Shown here one piece after another: positions 25,811 through 34,940 of a stretch of 64,000 nucleotides of DNA (within the stretch, counting starts at the first letter, position 1; each line of letters starts with the position of its first letter). The stretch covers positions 960,001-1,024,000 of the forward strand of contig OY282434.1 in assembly GCA_958296095.1 (NCBI GenBank), written 5' to 3'. The notes beneath the pieces were generated by a model. That model was not told the origin of the DNA. It saw only the letters and a list, made by a program, of their open reading frames with translations, and made no database searches. This stretch comes from an uncultured Oligoflexales bacterium (lineage in GTDB: Bacteria > Bdellovibrionota_B > Oligoflexia > Oligoflexales > JAPPIL01). The translations under genes and the position numbers were made by a program.

Positions 25811-25945
25811 CTGCGGCCAGGTAGCAGGGCTGACGGCTTTAGCAGCGTCAATCTCGTGCGCAATCGGGAAAAAACTAAAGTCCACGTCAAAACTACCGAT
25901 GCCGTCCAGGCCAAGTGGTTTTACGATGAGGGGGGTGAGTTGTGA
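25811..25945 (+). other. Possible small coupled ORF or gene remnant before a lipoprotein
   Basis: A frame open from 25766 ends at TGA 25943-25945, overlapping the next gene's GTG as GTGA. Readable part: NREKTKVHVKTTDAVQAKWF, then YDEGGEL. Possible starts are CTG 25811 (44 residues) or GTG 25856 (29 residues); no ATG. The codons look protein-like, so it is either a tiny gene or the tail of a lost gene. Confidence 0.3.
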
Positions 25946-26598
25946 AAATTTTGCTCGCGGCAACGCTGGTGTTGCTGGTGTCGGGCTGTCTAGTTAGGGG
26001 GGATAAGAGTAAGGCAAAGGTTGCCCTCGACGCTGATGAGGAGACTCCCACAGCTTTTCAAGACTGTTTTGATGTGATGGAGGCAGTGGATAGCAGCTCA
26101 GAACTCCTACAGATGAAGTTTAAGTCCTGCATTATCAATTTCGGGATATACCCGGCCCCTTCTCCCCTGCGCCTGGCCGCCGCGGGCAAGAGTTACCAAA
26201 AAACTCCTACCCATTACGGCTCTAAGGCAGTGAAAAAATTTATGGACATCAGTGGCATCAGTTGCGAAGAAGTCGAGTCGATGGGCAATACTACGCTGCG
26301 GTTTACGTTTCCCCGCAAAGATGATGTCGGACATCAAGACTACGAGCATGTTGATGTCAAATGCCCGCAGGCAGAAAATCCTCGTGTCATAGTTAATTTG
26401 TCAGTTTCTAGGAAGAAGGACTTAGTGATCTTTGAAAAAGACTTACTGCACTTTGATCTGCAGTTTGGTGAAAACATAGACAGTGCTACCTACCACCTAT
26501 TCGATACCGACAGCGACGGCGTTATCAAGAAACACGTGAAAGTGCGTGGACGTGACGGCAAGGAAGAAGTCATTCTCGACAACTACGAACTGCAGTAA
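25942..26598 (+). CDS. Lipoprotein of unknown function
   Basis: 218 residues from GTG 25942, with a GAGGGGGGTG stretch before it. Signal MKILLAATLVLLVSGC, lipobox VSGC. The mature part has four more cysteines (QDCFDVME, KSCIINFG, GISCEEVE, VKCPQAEN), suggesting two disulfides in the periplasm or outside. The C terminus is strand-rich and includes FDTDSDGVIKKHV, an EF-hand-like acidic loop, ending VILDNYELQ. The C-terminal segment resembles the small frame at 44341-44607. It is followed by a minus-strand tRNA. Confidence 0.75.
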   Translation: MKILLAATLVLLVSGCLVRGDKSKAKVALDADEETPTAFQDCFDVMEAVDSSSELLQMKFKSCIINFGIYPAPSPLRLAAAGKSYQKTPTHYGSKAVKKFMDISGISCEEVESMGNTTLRFTFPRKDDVGHQDYEHVDVKCPQAENPRVIVNLSVSRKKDLVIFEKDLLHFDLQFGENIDSATYHLFDTDSDGVIKKHVKVRGRDGKEEVILDNYELQ

Positions 26599-26623
26599 GG
26601 CAAGCTCCGCCGTGCACAAAAAA

Positions 26624-26697
26624 AGCGGGCAAAGGGATTCGAACCCTCGACCTTCGCGATGGCAACGCGACGCTCTAGCCAACTGAGCTATGCCCGC
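26624..26697 (-). tRNA. tRNA-Gly (GCC)
   Basis: Full cloverleaf on the minus strand: acceptor GCGGGCA/TGCCCGC, D-arm AGCTCAGTTGG, anticodon stem TCGCG/CGCGA around loop TTGCCAT giving anticodon GCC, and T-arm GGTTCGAATCC. Discriminator T; CCA is not encoded. A run of T directly after it can act as terminator. Confidence 0.96.
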
Positions 26698-26798
26698 AAA
26701 GGGGGGCATTCTATTCAAATACTAGCATGTGTCAAGTGCAGTCTCTCTGCTTCACGGCGAGAATGTGGTAGGATAGAGGGGTAGGTGGAGGAAGGTGG

Positions 26799-27455
26799 AT
26801 GGCTGGATTTGATATTGTGCAAGAGTTGTTGGCCCTCAGTTTGATTGGCACTGAGTGGGTGTTGTGGTTGTTAGTGCTGCTGAGCGTGGTGTCGGTGGCG
26901 ATTATGCTGGAGCGGCTGTGGTGTTTCTATCGTGTGCGTCTCGACTTGCGTCCCTTCACGCGCGAACTGACCCGTTGCCTGAGCCGCGGCGAATATGAGC
27001 GAGCCATTACCCTGTGTGAGCAGAGCCGCGCGCCTGAAAGTCAGGTAGCACTTGCCGCCTTTCGCAATCGTGGACGAGGCACACAGGCGGTTGAACAGAG
27101 TATGCTCAACGTCTTGATCGGTCAGCGGCAGCGACTCGATCGCGGTCTCGTGGTGCTCGGCACACTGGGCAACAACGCCCCGTTTATCGGCTTGTTTGGC
27201 ACAGTGCTGGGCATTATCCAAGCCTTCAACGATCTCTCCCTCAATCCTGCAGGCGGTGCACCTGTCGTCATGGCGGGTATTTCCGAAGCACTGGTTGCCA
27301 CTGCCGTAGGTCTGCTGGTGGCAATTCCTGCGGTTATCGCTTTTAATGGCTTTCAAAGGTTGGTAAAAAGGAAAGTCGCTAACGCCGATGCGGTGATGAA
27401 GCTGGTATTGACGCATGGCACGGCGACCACCCCGCAGCAGGAACTGGCCGAGTAA
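26799..27455 (+). CDS. ExbB/TolQ/MotA-type proton channel protein
   Basis: 218 residues. Three membrane helices: WVLWLLVLLSVVSVAIMLE near the N terminus, then the paired helices GTLGNNAPFIGLFGTVLGII and EALVATAVGLLVAIPAVIAF that carry the family signature. It would use proton flow to energise a TonB- or Tol-like partner across the periplasm. No exbD/tolR or tonB gene follows; instead a glutamate-cysteine ligase begins 1 bp after the stop. An orphan member in this window. Confidence 0.9.
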   Translation: MAGFDIVQELLALSLIGTEWVLWLLVLLSVVSVAIMLERLWCFYRVRLDLRPFTRELTRCLSRGEYERAITLCEQSRAPESQVALAAFRNRGRGTQAVEQSMLNVLIGQRQRLDRGLVVLGTLGNNAPFIGLFGTVLGIIQAFNDLSLNPAGGAPVVMAGISEALVATAVGLLVAIPAVIAFNGFQRLVKRKVANADAVMKLVLTHGTATTPQQELAE

Positions 27456-27456
27456 A

Positions 27457-28869
27457 ATGAACAACCCACCTGATTCTCCTATCGACAGGGATGTCTGCGC
27501 TCAGGTAATTCGCGACGAGCTGTTTCCACTGCGTGCCACAGACGGTGATCTCGTCGGCATTGAAGTTGAGATGATTGCCACGCGGGTTACTGCCGATTCC
27601 TTCCCCACGGTAGTGCCATTTTTCAGTGCGGTGGGCAAAGGCTTGCGCACCATATTGCGTGACCTCGCGGTGCAGGAAGGTTGGCCTGATACCTACGCAG
27701 GCGATGAGCTATTATCCAAAGAAGCCCTGCGGCTCGATCTTGGCGAGGGTGACAGTCTTACCTTCGAGCCGGGCGGACAGCTTGAGTATTCCTCGCAGCC
27801 ACACGCTGACCTGCACAAGGTGCTCAGCCGTAGTCGGGCGGTGCAGGAGAAGCTTGCCGCGCATCTCGCCCGCCACTCGATACATCTGCTGCGCCTCGGC
27901 ATCAACCCGTGGCATACGTTGGCTGAGATCGGCTTGCAAATTCCCAAGACCACCTACCTGCTGCTCGACTACCACTTCGGGCGTTTTGCCCCCATCGGCA
28001 GACGCATGATGCAGCAGGCTTGCACCCAGCAGGTCAACCTCGACTGTGGTGCTAGCGAAGACCTGTCGGCCAAGCGTTATCTCGTCTGCAACCTCCTCGC
28101 CCCCTACAGCGCGGCAATGTTTGCCACGTCGGGCGTATGGGATCGCCACCACATGCAGCAACAAGCTTTCCGCACCCACATCTGGCGCGAACTCGACCGC
28201 ACGCGCACGGGTTTCCCATCCCTACAAGCAATCGCCCGTGATAGCAGCCGTGCCGCCTGTGTGCAGGCCTATCTCGATTTTGCCCTGCAGGCACTGGTGG
28301 TGCGACTTGGCAACGACAAGCAGCGCCACATCACGTTTCAAGATTGGCTCGACCACGGCATCGGTGGTGTGCATCCGACCATCAAGGATTTCGGCGAGCA
28401 CCTCTATACGCTTTTCCCCGAAGTGCGCCCGCGTGGCTATCTAGAGCTGCGTTCGATCGACTGCCAGCCACTTATCTGGCAACCAGCACCAGTGGCCTTT
28501 TATCTGGGTATCGTTTACCATCCGCCCCATCTTGAGCGCGTGCTCGATGCCCTGTTGCCTGAGCTCGGTCGTCAAGAAGAGATGATGCGCAGTGCTTGTC
28601 ACGGTCTCGAACGTGTTGAGGCGGGCTTTCACCAGCGTCTCCACTGGCTAGTAGAATTAGCCCTATCTGGCTTAACAGCCTTGCCGACGCGTTTGCGCAG
28701 CACAGCAGCCAAAGATCGCCTGCAAATTTTTTTCGAGCATTTTACCCTGCAAAACAAAACACCAGCTGCCGATATACAGATGCTGGTGAGAGATAGTGAT
28801 AAGGATTACCTTTGCACTGAGCAGTTGTTGCAGCTGGAAGAAGAGTGGGCAACATTGCTGGGTGAATGA
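27457..28869 (+). CDS. Glutamate-cysteine ligase, GCS2 family
   Basis: 470 residues from ATG 27457. GIEVEMI near residue 35 and FEPGGQLEYSSQPH (about 104-117) are the ATP/glutamate-binding signatures of the GCS2 (plant/proteobacterial) type. Later conserved segments are LLRLGINPWH, HFGRFAPIGRRMM and RGYLELRSIDCQP. It makes gamma-glutamylcysteine for glutathione or, as EgtA, for ergothioneine. No gshB or egt genes are nearby, so the final thiol is open. Cotranscribed with the ExbB-type gene and probably with the GDH 12 bp downstream. Confidence 0.85.
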   Translation: MNNPPDSPIDRDVCAQVIRDELFPLRATDGDLVGIEVEMIATRVTADSFPTVVPFFSAVGKGLRTILRDLAVQEGWPDTYAGDELLSKEALRLDLGEGDSLTFEPGGQLEYSSQPHADLHKVLSRSRAVQEKLAAHLARHSIHLLRLGINPWHTLAEIGLQIPKTTYLLLDYHFGRFAPIGRRMMQQACTQQVNLDCGASEDLSAKRYLVCNLLAPYSAAMFATSGVWDRHHMQQQAFRTHIWRELDRTRTGFPSLQAIARDSSRAACVQAYLDFALQALVVRLGNDKQRHITFQDWLDHGIGGVHPTIKDFGEHLYTLFPEVRPRGYLELRSIDCQPLIWQPAPVAFYLGIVYHPPHLERVLDALLPELGRQEEMMRSACHGLERVEAGFHQRLHWLVELALSGLTALPTRLRSTAAKDRLQIFFEHFTLQNKTPAADIQMLVRDSDKDYLCTEQLLQLEEEWATLLGE

Positions 28870-28881
28870 GGAGCAACGACA

Positions 28882-31800
28882 GTGCAAGAACCTAACGACA
28901 AGCGTGTTGATGAAGAAGCCGTGGAATCTGATGATGAGCAAGATCAACCCTCTGCGCTTATCGCGGCCCTCAACAACGCGGTAACGCCGCCCCCGGAGGT
29001 AACCTACGGGTCGGAAAAAAGCGGCGGGGAACTCGCAGCCTATATTGAAGAGGTCTCCGATACCGTCCGCATTGGCTTTGACCGCAGTATCGCCATTCTC
29101 TCGCCCTGGTTTTTCAACAACATGCCCGATGTCTATTACCAAACGACACCTAAAGCTGAGAAGATTAAACATCTGTCCACCATCATTACGGGGCATGTTT
29201 TTGAGACCAAGCAAACGGTTGAGCTGTGGAACAGGCATCGCAACAAGGTTACCTACATAGGGCCTGGCAACGAGCGCCAGATCACACTTGACATGGCACA
29301 CCGCCTCGCCTCGATCAATCTCGATATCAAGATGGGCTTTCTTTATTTTTCCCGTGACTACTTGCTGTTTCTATCTTCTTTCTTCTGCCAAAAACGCGAG
29401 CCCTTGGATCGTGCCAACCCCCGCATCACCGAAAAAATAGACAAGGCGGCCCACATTCTGCTGGCAGAATTTCCCAACAACAAGGACAGTGTCAATTATT
29501 TTTTACAAAATCTTGACAACGACTTTGTTATGTACGCAACGGTGGCACGCATTCAGCTTACCTACCGCATGGTGCACTACATGTTGCAGCATGAGGGGGC
29601 GCACACGACGGTCTATCGTCTCAAGGATGCGTCGCAGATAAGTCTGACGCTGGGGACGAAGGGGGTGGAGACTGCCAAAATTCTGGAGCAGATTCTCAAT
29701 CTCATTCACCGCTATGGTTTTGAGATTGTGCGGGCTTTTATGGTCAACTTCAACGAGGGCTGGAAAGAGCCGATTTCGGTGCTAAACTTTGCCTTAAGCG
29801 TTGACGCGGAGCAACAAAAGGAGGACGAGAAAGTCTCGTTGCTCAAGCTCAACAAAGCCTTGCGCACTCTGGGCTGGGTTGATAGCGACGAGTATACCGA
29901 CTTCAGCAAGGATCGCTGGAATTTTTCCATCAACTCGATCAATCTGGTGCGCGCGATTGCACAGTGGATTCACATTTTGCTCGGCAAGCGCAATCACTAT
30001 TACTTCTCGCAGTATAAAATTCGTGAGACTTTCTTTAAGCATGCTGCCCTGGTCAAAGACACCATTGAGCTTTTTCGTCTGCGCTTCGATCCCCGCAACG
30101 CTCAGGAGGAGGCGGCGCCGCGCTACGCGCGCAGCAAGCAAGCACTTTTGGACAAGATTGAGAAAGTTATTGATGAAGTTGAAAAGACCATCCTGGTCGA
30201 AAGCGTGTATTTTATCGACAATATTTTGAAGACCAATTACTTTTTGCATACCAAGACGGGGCTGGCTTTTCGACTCGCCCCGCAGATTCTCGACAAAAAA
30301 TACTATCCCCACGAGCCGTTTGGAATTTTTTACATCGTCGGTATCGGCTATCGTTTCTTTCATGTGCGTTGGAAAGACATTGCCCGTGGTGGGGTGCGAG
30401 TCATTATTGCCAAGACGGTTTCGGATGCCGACTTTGCCTTGTCGGGATTGTTCGATGAGGTTTACGGTTTAAGTCGTGCCCAGCAGTTAAAGAACAAAGA
30501 CCTGCCCGAAGGCGGCTCGAAGGGGGTGTTGCTGGTCAGGCCTGGCACGGACAAAGATAGGGCGATGCGCGGCGCGATCAATGCGTTTCTCGATTTGCTC
30601 GTGCCGACGGACGAGGCACAAGAAGAGTCGTCGTCGCAACAAATTCGGTATTACGAGGCTGACGAGATAATTTACTTGGGTCCCGACGAAAATGTTTCGG
30701 AGGAATTGATCGAGTGGATCGCTGAACAGGCGCGGCGGCGTGGCTATCGTTATGCCAGTGCCTTTGTGTCCAGCAAGCCAGAAAACGGCATCAATCACAA
30801 GCGTTACGGCGTGACCAGCGAGGGGGTCAATGTCTTTGTCGATCATACCTTGCGGCATCTTGGCATTGATTTTAAGCGACAAAAATTCAGTGTGACGATG
30901 ATGGGTGGCCCCGATGGTGATGTAGCTGGCAATGAATTAAAAATTCTGCACCGTGAGTATGGTGAGCAGGCTCGAGTTAAAGTTGTCGCTGATGGCAAGG
31001 GCATTGCCTACGATCCTGACGGACTTGATTGGCAAGAGTTGCTACGTCTGTGCACGGCAAGCGTCTCGATTGTCAACTTCGATCCCCAGTGCCTGCGCGG
31101 TGACAAAGCTTTTGTGCACGAGGCCGACACAGCGGAGAACATTACCGCCCGCAATGAACTGCCCTTGCAGGTCGCGGCGGATATTTTTATTCCCGCGGGG
31201 GGCCGACCCTATACGGTCAGTGACAAGAATTGGCGCTTGTTTCTCGATGCTGACGGACAACCGACCAAGAAGGCGATTGTCGAGGGGGCGAACATTTTCT
31301 TTACTAGTGAGGCACGTGACGAACTACAGAAGCACGGCATTCTGGTAGTCAAGGATTCCAGCGCTAACAAGGGGGGGGTTATCTGTTCCTCGTATGAAGT
31401 GCTGGCTTCGTTGTTGTTGTCGTCGGAGGAATTTTGCGCCATCAAGGAACGCTATGTGCAGCAGGTGATAAGAATTTTGCAAGACAAGGCTGCCAGCGAG
31501 GCACAGCTGTTGTTTCGTGAGTATGTTGCCCACGGTCGCTCCAAAAACCTCGTCGCCATCTCGATGGAAATATCGGCACAAATTAACAGCCTCAAAGGCG
31601 TGTTGCTCAAATATTTGCTCGACAACCCGCGAGAGCTAGACAAAGAGCGCATCTATCAGAAAACCATCCTCGCCAACTGTCCGCCGATTTTGGTGGAAAA
31701 ATATGCCGACCGTATTCTGCGTGACCTGCCACAAGCGCACAAGATTGCCATGCTGGCTTCGGCAATTGCCAGCAACATCATCTACCGTGAAGGGATCGAT

Positions 31801-31992
31801 TGGATCGAGAGCCTCTCCGCGGCTGACCGCTTGCGAGTTGCACTGGCCTACATCGATCAAGAACAGCTGACTACTGACCTCATTGTCCAAGTTGAAGCCT
31901 CCTCGATGCGTGACAAGGACAAAATCGCTAAAGTGCTACGCATGGGGGCGACACGTAACCTCACAATGTTGGAAATAATCAATCGACTGTAG
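28882..31992 (+). CDS. NAD-type glutamate dehydrogenase, ~1000-residue class
   Basis: 1036 residues from GTG 28882 with GAGGAG upstream. Catabolic oxidation of glutamate to 2-oxoglutarate with NAD. The acidic N-terminal tail is variable; a long helical regulatory region follows. The catalytic part has RWKDIARGGVRV, GGSKGVLL (catalytic Lys region) and a Rossmann segment with VKVVADGKGIAYDPDGLDW and IFIPAGGRPYTV, then VEGANIFFTSEAR. Length is like the fungal/myxobacterial-type 1000-residue enzymes rather than the 1600-residue proteobacterial form. Confidence 0.9.
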   Translation: MQEPNDKRVDEEAVESDDEQDQPSALIAALNNAVTPPPEVTYGSEKSGGELAAYIEEVSDTVRIGFDRSIAILSPWFFNNMPDVYYQTTPKAEKIKHLSTIITGHVFETKQTVELWNRHRNKVTYIGPGNERQITLDMAHRLASINLDIKMGFLYFSRDYLLFLSSFFCQKREPLDRANPRITEKIDKAAHILLAEFPNNKDSVNYFLQNLDNDFVMYATVARIQLTYRMVHYMLQHEGAHTTVYRLKDASQISLTLGTKGVETAKILEQILNLIHRYGFEIVRAFMVNFNEGWKEPISVLNFALSVDAEQQKEDEKVSLLKLNKALRTLGWVDSDEYTDFSKDRWNFSINSINLVRAIAQWIHILLGKRNHYYFSQYKIRETFFKHAALVKDTIELFRLRFDPRNAQEEAAPRYARSKQALLDKIEKVIDEVEKTILVESVYFIDNILKTNYFLHTKTGLAFRLAPQILDKKYYPHEPFGIFYIVGIGYRFFHVRWKDIARGGVRVIIAKTVSDADFALSGLFDEVYGLSRAQQLKNKDLPEGGSKGVLLVRPGTDKDRAMRGAINAFLDLLVPTDEAQEESSSQQIRYYEADEIIYLGPDENVSEELIEWIAEQARRRGYRYASAFVSSKPENGINHKRYGVTSEGVNVFVDHTLRHLGIDFKRQKFSVTMMGGPDGDVAGNELKILHREYGEQARVKVVADGKGIAYDPDGLDWQELLRLCTASVSIVNFDPQCLRGDKAFVHEADTAENITARNELPLQVAADIFIPAGGRPYTVSDKNWRLFLDADGQPTKKAIVEGANIFFTSEARDELQKHGILVVKDSSANKGGVICSSYEVLASLLLSSEEFCAIKERYVQQVIRILQDKAASEAQLLFREYVAHGRSKNLVAISMEISAQINSLKGVLLKYLLDNPRELDKERIYQKTILANCPPILVEKYADRILRDLPQAHKIAMLASAIASNIIYREGIDWIESLSAADRLRVALAYIDQEQLTTDLIVQVEASSMRDKDKIAKVLRMGATRNLTMLEIINRL

Positions 31993-31999
31993 CAACGCC

Positions 32000-32465
32000 T
32001 GCGGGGCGCTTGTCTCTAGTTATGGGTTTGTGGCACAGACCTTCCTTAGCACGTACCTCCGTTATCTTGGCACGGCGCAGACCTGGAGCTAGCCACCTTA
32101 GCCCCAGCCTCCGTTGTCTTGGCGAGGCGCAGCCCTACCGAGAAACTCTCCCTAAAATAGGTTGTGAGCACATGCCTTGTGCAAAAAAATAGCCTGGTTG
32201 CAGTGTTGGCAGTATTTGTGGTCGAGTTTTCGTACGGCCTCGCCTCGCCGTTCATGGAGCTCTTGGTAGGCAAGCCTGAACGCAATAACGAGAGGTCTGA
32301 GCGCAGGTAGGCCTGAGGGCAAGCCTGAACGCGATAGCAAAAGGTCTGAGGACATGCAGCGAGCTAGGAAGCGAGCGATACAAACAGCATCGCGTAGCGA
32401 TGAGCTAGGAAGCGAGCGATACAAAAAAGCCGCGCCACGGCGCTCTCGGTAGAGCTGGTAAATGG
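32000..32465. repeat. Mosaic repeat block 3
   Basis: No gene. One complete plus-orientation element at 32134-32270 is bounded by CCTACCGAGA and TCTTGGTAGG. It is preceded by two CCGTTATCTTGGCAC / CCGTTGTCTTGGC modules (about 32058-32124). It is followed by GCCTGAACGCAATAACGAG spacers and AGCGAGCTAGGAAGCGAGC modules to 32445. The block separates the glutamate dehydrogenase from a pair of minus-strand lipoprotein-like genes. Confidence 0.88.
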
Positions 32466-32469
32466 CGGG

Positions 32470-33141
32470 CTAATCTTCTTCTGGCTCTTGGCGCCGCGCG
32501 TTGCCTGCGAAGCTCGATCCGTCTTTTTTTTCTAAATAAAATTCGTGGGCAATGATATCGTAGGGCACGAACAGTGCAACAGGGCTGCCATCGGCGACGT
32601 AGCGTTCGCGGTCGATAGCAATCAGGTAGTAGCCGTTATCGAAAAGTTCCTCGACAATGCCTGAACGTTGCACCACCATTGTGCCACGCACACCATCGAG
32701 GTAAACACGCTTGCCGACATACTGATGGTGGTCGAGAGCAAAACCCGCGCTGCCTTCCATATCCTGCGTAAACACAAATGCACCACTATCGAGGAAAGTC
32801 TGAACAACGATGCGACCGTTGCCATCTTTGCCAATAACGCCGTAATAATCTTTGTCATCGACAATCACAAAAATATCCTGTGTCGGGATTATTTCAGCCT
32901 CGCCCCTTTCTTGCAACACGTCAGCGAAAGGGCGCAATTCACCGCGTTCACAGCCCGTTAGCCCTGCACAAGCGATGAGTGTGCCGAGCACTATCCCTGT
33001 GCCTTGTGTGACTGCCCGCTGCAAGAAGCTGCGGCTTTTCATTAAGCTGGATTTCGGGGCGGCATAGGCCATGCTCGTGCTTAATAGCAACAGCAAAGAC
33101 AGCAAAACAGCTCGGCAGCGTGGGTGTTGGTCATTGTGCAT
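32470..33141 (-). CDS. Secreted/lipidated protein, second of a tandem paralogous pair
   Basis: 223 residues from ATG 33141, inside the end of the upstream paralogue (11-nt overlap). The N terminus is a signal peptide (LLSLLLLLSTSMAYA). About 40 residues later a second hydrophobic stretch ends in a lipobox-like LTGC (GIVLGTLIACAGLTGC). The following RGELRPFADVLQERGEAE matches the same place in the paralogue. The C-terminal part is strand-rich (FVIVDDKDYYGVIGKDGNG; FLDSGAFVFTQDMEGSAGF) and ends acidic. No family recognised. Which of the two hydrophobic segments is used is unclear. Confidence 0.72.
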   Translation of the reverse strand: MHNDQHPRCRAVLLSLLLLLSTSMAYAAPKSSLMKSRSFLQRAVTQGTGIVLGTLIACAGLTGCERGELRPFADVLQERGEAEIIPTQDIFVIVDDKDYYGVIGKDGNGRIVVQTFLDSGAFVFTQDMEGSAGFALDHHQYVGKRVYLDGVRGTMVVQRSGIVEELFDNGYYLIAIDRERYVADGSPVALFVPYDIIAHEFYLEKKDGSSFAGNARRQEPEED

Positions 33142-33778
33142 CAGCGTCTTCCTGGGCAAAAACAAAACCCTCGGCATCAACGCCGCCGCGTCGGTAAGCG
33201 AGGATGAAGCGTGGCACCGCGATCGGCGGCATGCTGTCTCCTGCACCCACATACATCCAGCTGTCAACGGCAATTTGGTAGAGATCAGATCTTTCGTTCC
33301 AGTTGAGGTTGGTATCGAAAACTGTCACTATCGTGCCGAACCAGCGATAATCGTCATGGTCGAGCCAAACCTGTGCACCAATGTCAGGATGATCGCCCAC
33401 AGCTTCGCCGACGAAACCGCTGAGCGTTTGCCTAAAAGTTATCACGCCCGACTCATCGACAACATCGGCACGCAAATATCCGACTGAACCGCCTTGATAG
33501 CCAAACCACCACACACCATCGACGAGGATAGAGATCTTCTCATCGCCATCCCTTTTTTCACCAAGAACATCAAACGCTGGTCGCGACGAGCCGTAATCGC
33601 AGCCCGCCAAGGAACTGCAAGCGATGATCCCCACAGCAAGCCCCGCACCGATGTGGCGGCTGAGCTTGGGTAGCCATGAGATCCACGTTGCCCCAGCGAC
33701 TTCCTGCACCTTGCCGTGCCGCGCCGCAGACATTCCGCTGCTCAGAGCCACCATCACCACCAAGCAACGCACTGACAT
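33131..33778 (-). CDS. Secreted/lipidated protein, first of a tandem paralogous pair
   Basis: 215 residues. Short N-terminal hydrophobic stretch (LVVMVALSSGMSAA), then a second one ending in a lipobox-like LAGC (GAGLAVGIIACSSLAGC) at about residue 60, followed by YGSSRPAFDVLGEKRDGDE. It shares with the downstream gene the pattern G-x-IAC-x2-L-x-GC-x2-G-x2-RP-x2-DVL. The rest is strand-rich with many Trp/Tyr/Asp (VDGVWWFGYQGG; VWLDHDDYRWFG). Translationally coupled pair; function unknown. Confidence 0.72.
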   Translation of the reverse strand: MSVRCLVVMVALSSGMSAARHGKVQEVAGATWISWLPKLSRHIGAGLAVGIIACSSLAGCDYGSSRPAFDVLGEKRDGDEKISILVDGVWWFGYQGGSVGYLRADVVDESGVITFRQTLSGFVGEAVGDHPDIGAQVWLDHDDYRWFGTIVTVFDTNLNWNERSDLYQIAVDSWMYVGAGDSMPPIAVPRFILAYRRGGVDAEGFVFAQEDADAQ

Positions 33779-33889
33779 GACCTAACCTCGCTAGCAAAAT
33801 TACGGTGGGCTTCTTGCATATTCAGATGTGCTCGTCAATACAAGCACTGGCTCAGTTGCCGATTTCCGCATCTGAGTCGTTGTGGGGGA

Positions 33890-34940
33890 AGGAGCAAGGG
33901 GCCTGAGGACAAGCAGAGGGGCTTGGGGGCAAGCCCGAACGCGATAGCAAGAGGTCTGAGAACAAGCAGAGAGAGGATGCAGAGAGACTAGAGGATAAGC
34001 AGCGAGCTAGGAAGCGAGCGTTACAAAAAAGCAGCGTAGCGAGCGAAGCGAGCGTTACAAAAAGTCGTGCGTACCTCCGTTGTCTTGGCACGGCGCGAGA
34101 AAGCGGAGCACAATCACTACTTAGCACAAATCTCCGTTGTCTTGGCACGGGGCAGACCTACCGAGAAACCCGACCTCAACAGGTATAGGCACACGCCTTG
34201 TGCAAAAAAATAAACTAACGGCAATATGGCAGTATTTATGGTCGAGTTTTCGTACGGTCTCCCCGTGCCGTTCATGAAGCTCTCGGTGAGCAAGAGGTGT
34301 GGGCAACTGCGAAAAGGCCTGATGGCAAGGACACCACTTAGCACAAGTCTCCGTTATCTTAGCCCCCGCCTCCGTTGTCTTGGCAGGGAGCAGTGGAGCT
34401 AGCAAGCGGCAAAAAAGCCGATCAGCGAGAAACTCTCCCCTGAGATAGGTGCAAGCACATTGTAGTGGCCCTCTGCAAAAGCATAATCTGAACGCTATAA
34501 CGAGAGGCACAGACCTTCCTTAGCACGTACCTCCGTTATCTTGGCGAGGCGCAGCCCTACCGAGAAACTCTCCCTAAAATAGGTTGTGAGCACATGCCTT
34601 GTGCAAAGAAATAATCTGAATGCAATAGCAAGAGGTATGAGTGCAAGGAGCGAGCTAGGAAGCGAGCGATACAGAAAGCCGTAGCGCAGCGAACGGCCTC
34701 GCCTCGCCGTTCATGGAGCTCTCGGTAGGCAAGCTTGAACGCAACAGCCGAGAGACTTGGGGGCAAGCAAAGGGGCTTGGGGGCAAGCCTGAACGCAATA
34801 ACGAGAGGTCTGAGAACAAGCAGAGAGAGGATGCAGAGAGACTAGAGGATAAGCAGCGAGCTAGCAAGCGAGCGTTACAAAAAAGCCTCGTAGCGCAGCG
34901 CAGCGTAGCGCAGCGCAGCGCGTAGCGCGCAGCGCGCCGC
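33890..34940. repeat. Mosaic repeat block 4
   Basis: No gene. One complete plus-orientation element lies at 34157-34290. A broken copy at about 34430-34500 is interrupted by ATTGTAGTGGCCCTCTGCAA. A chimeric copy has its left half at 34554-34620 and right part at 34690-34731, with an AGCGAGC module between. CCGTTGTCTTGGC modules lie at 34077, 34133, 34351, 34372 and 34530. AGCGAGC modules fill 33985-34070 and 34855-34940 and end exactly at the stop codon of the DUF4143 ATPase. Confidence 0.88.
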
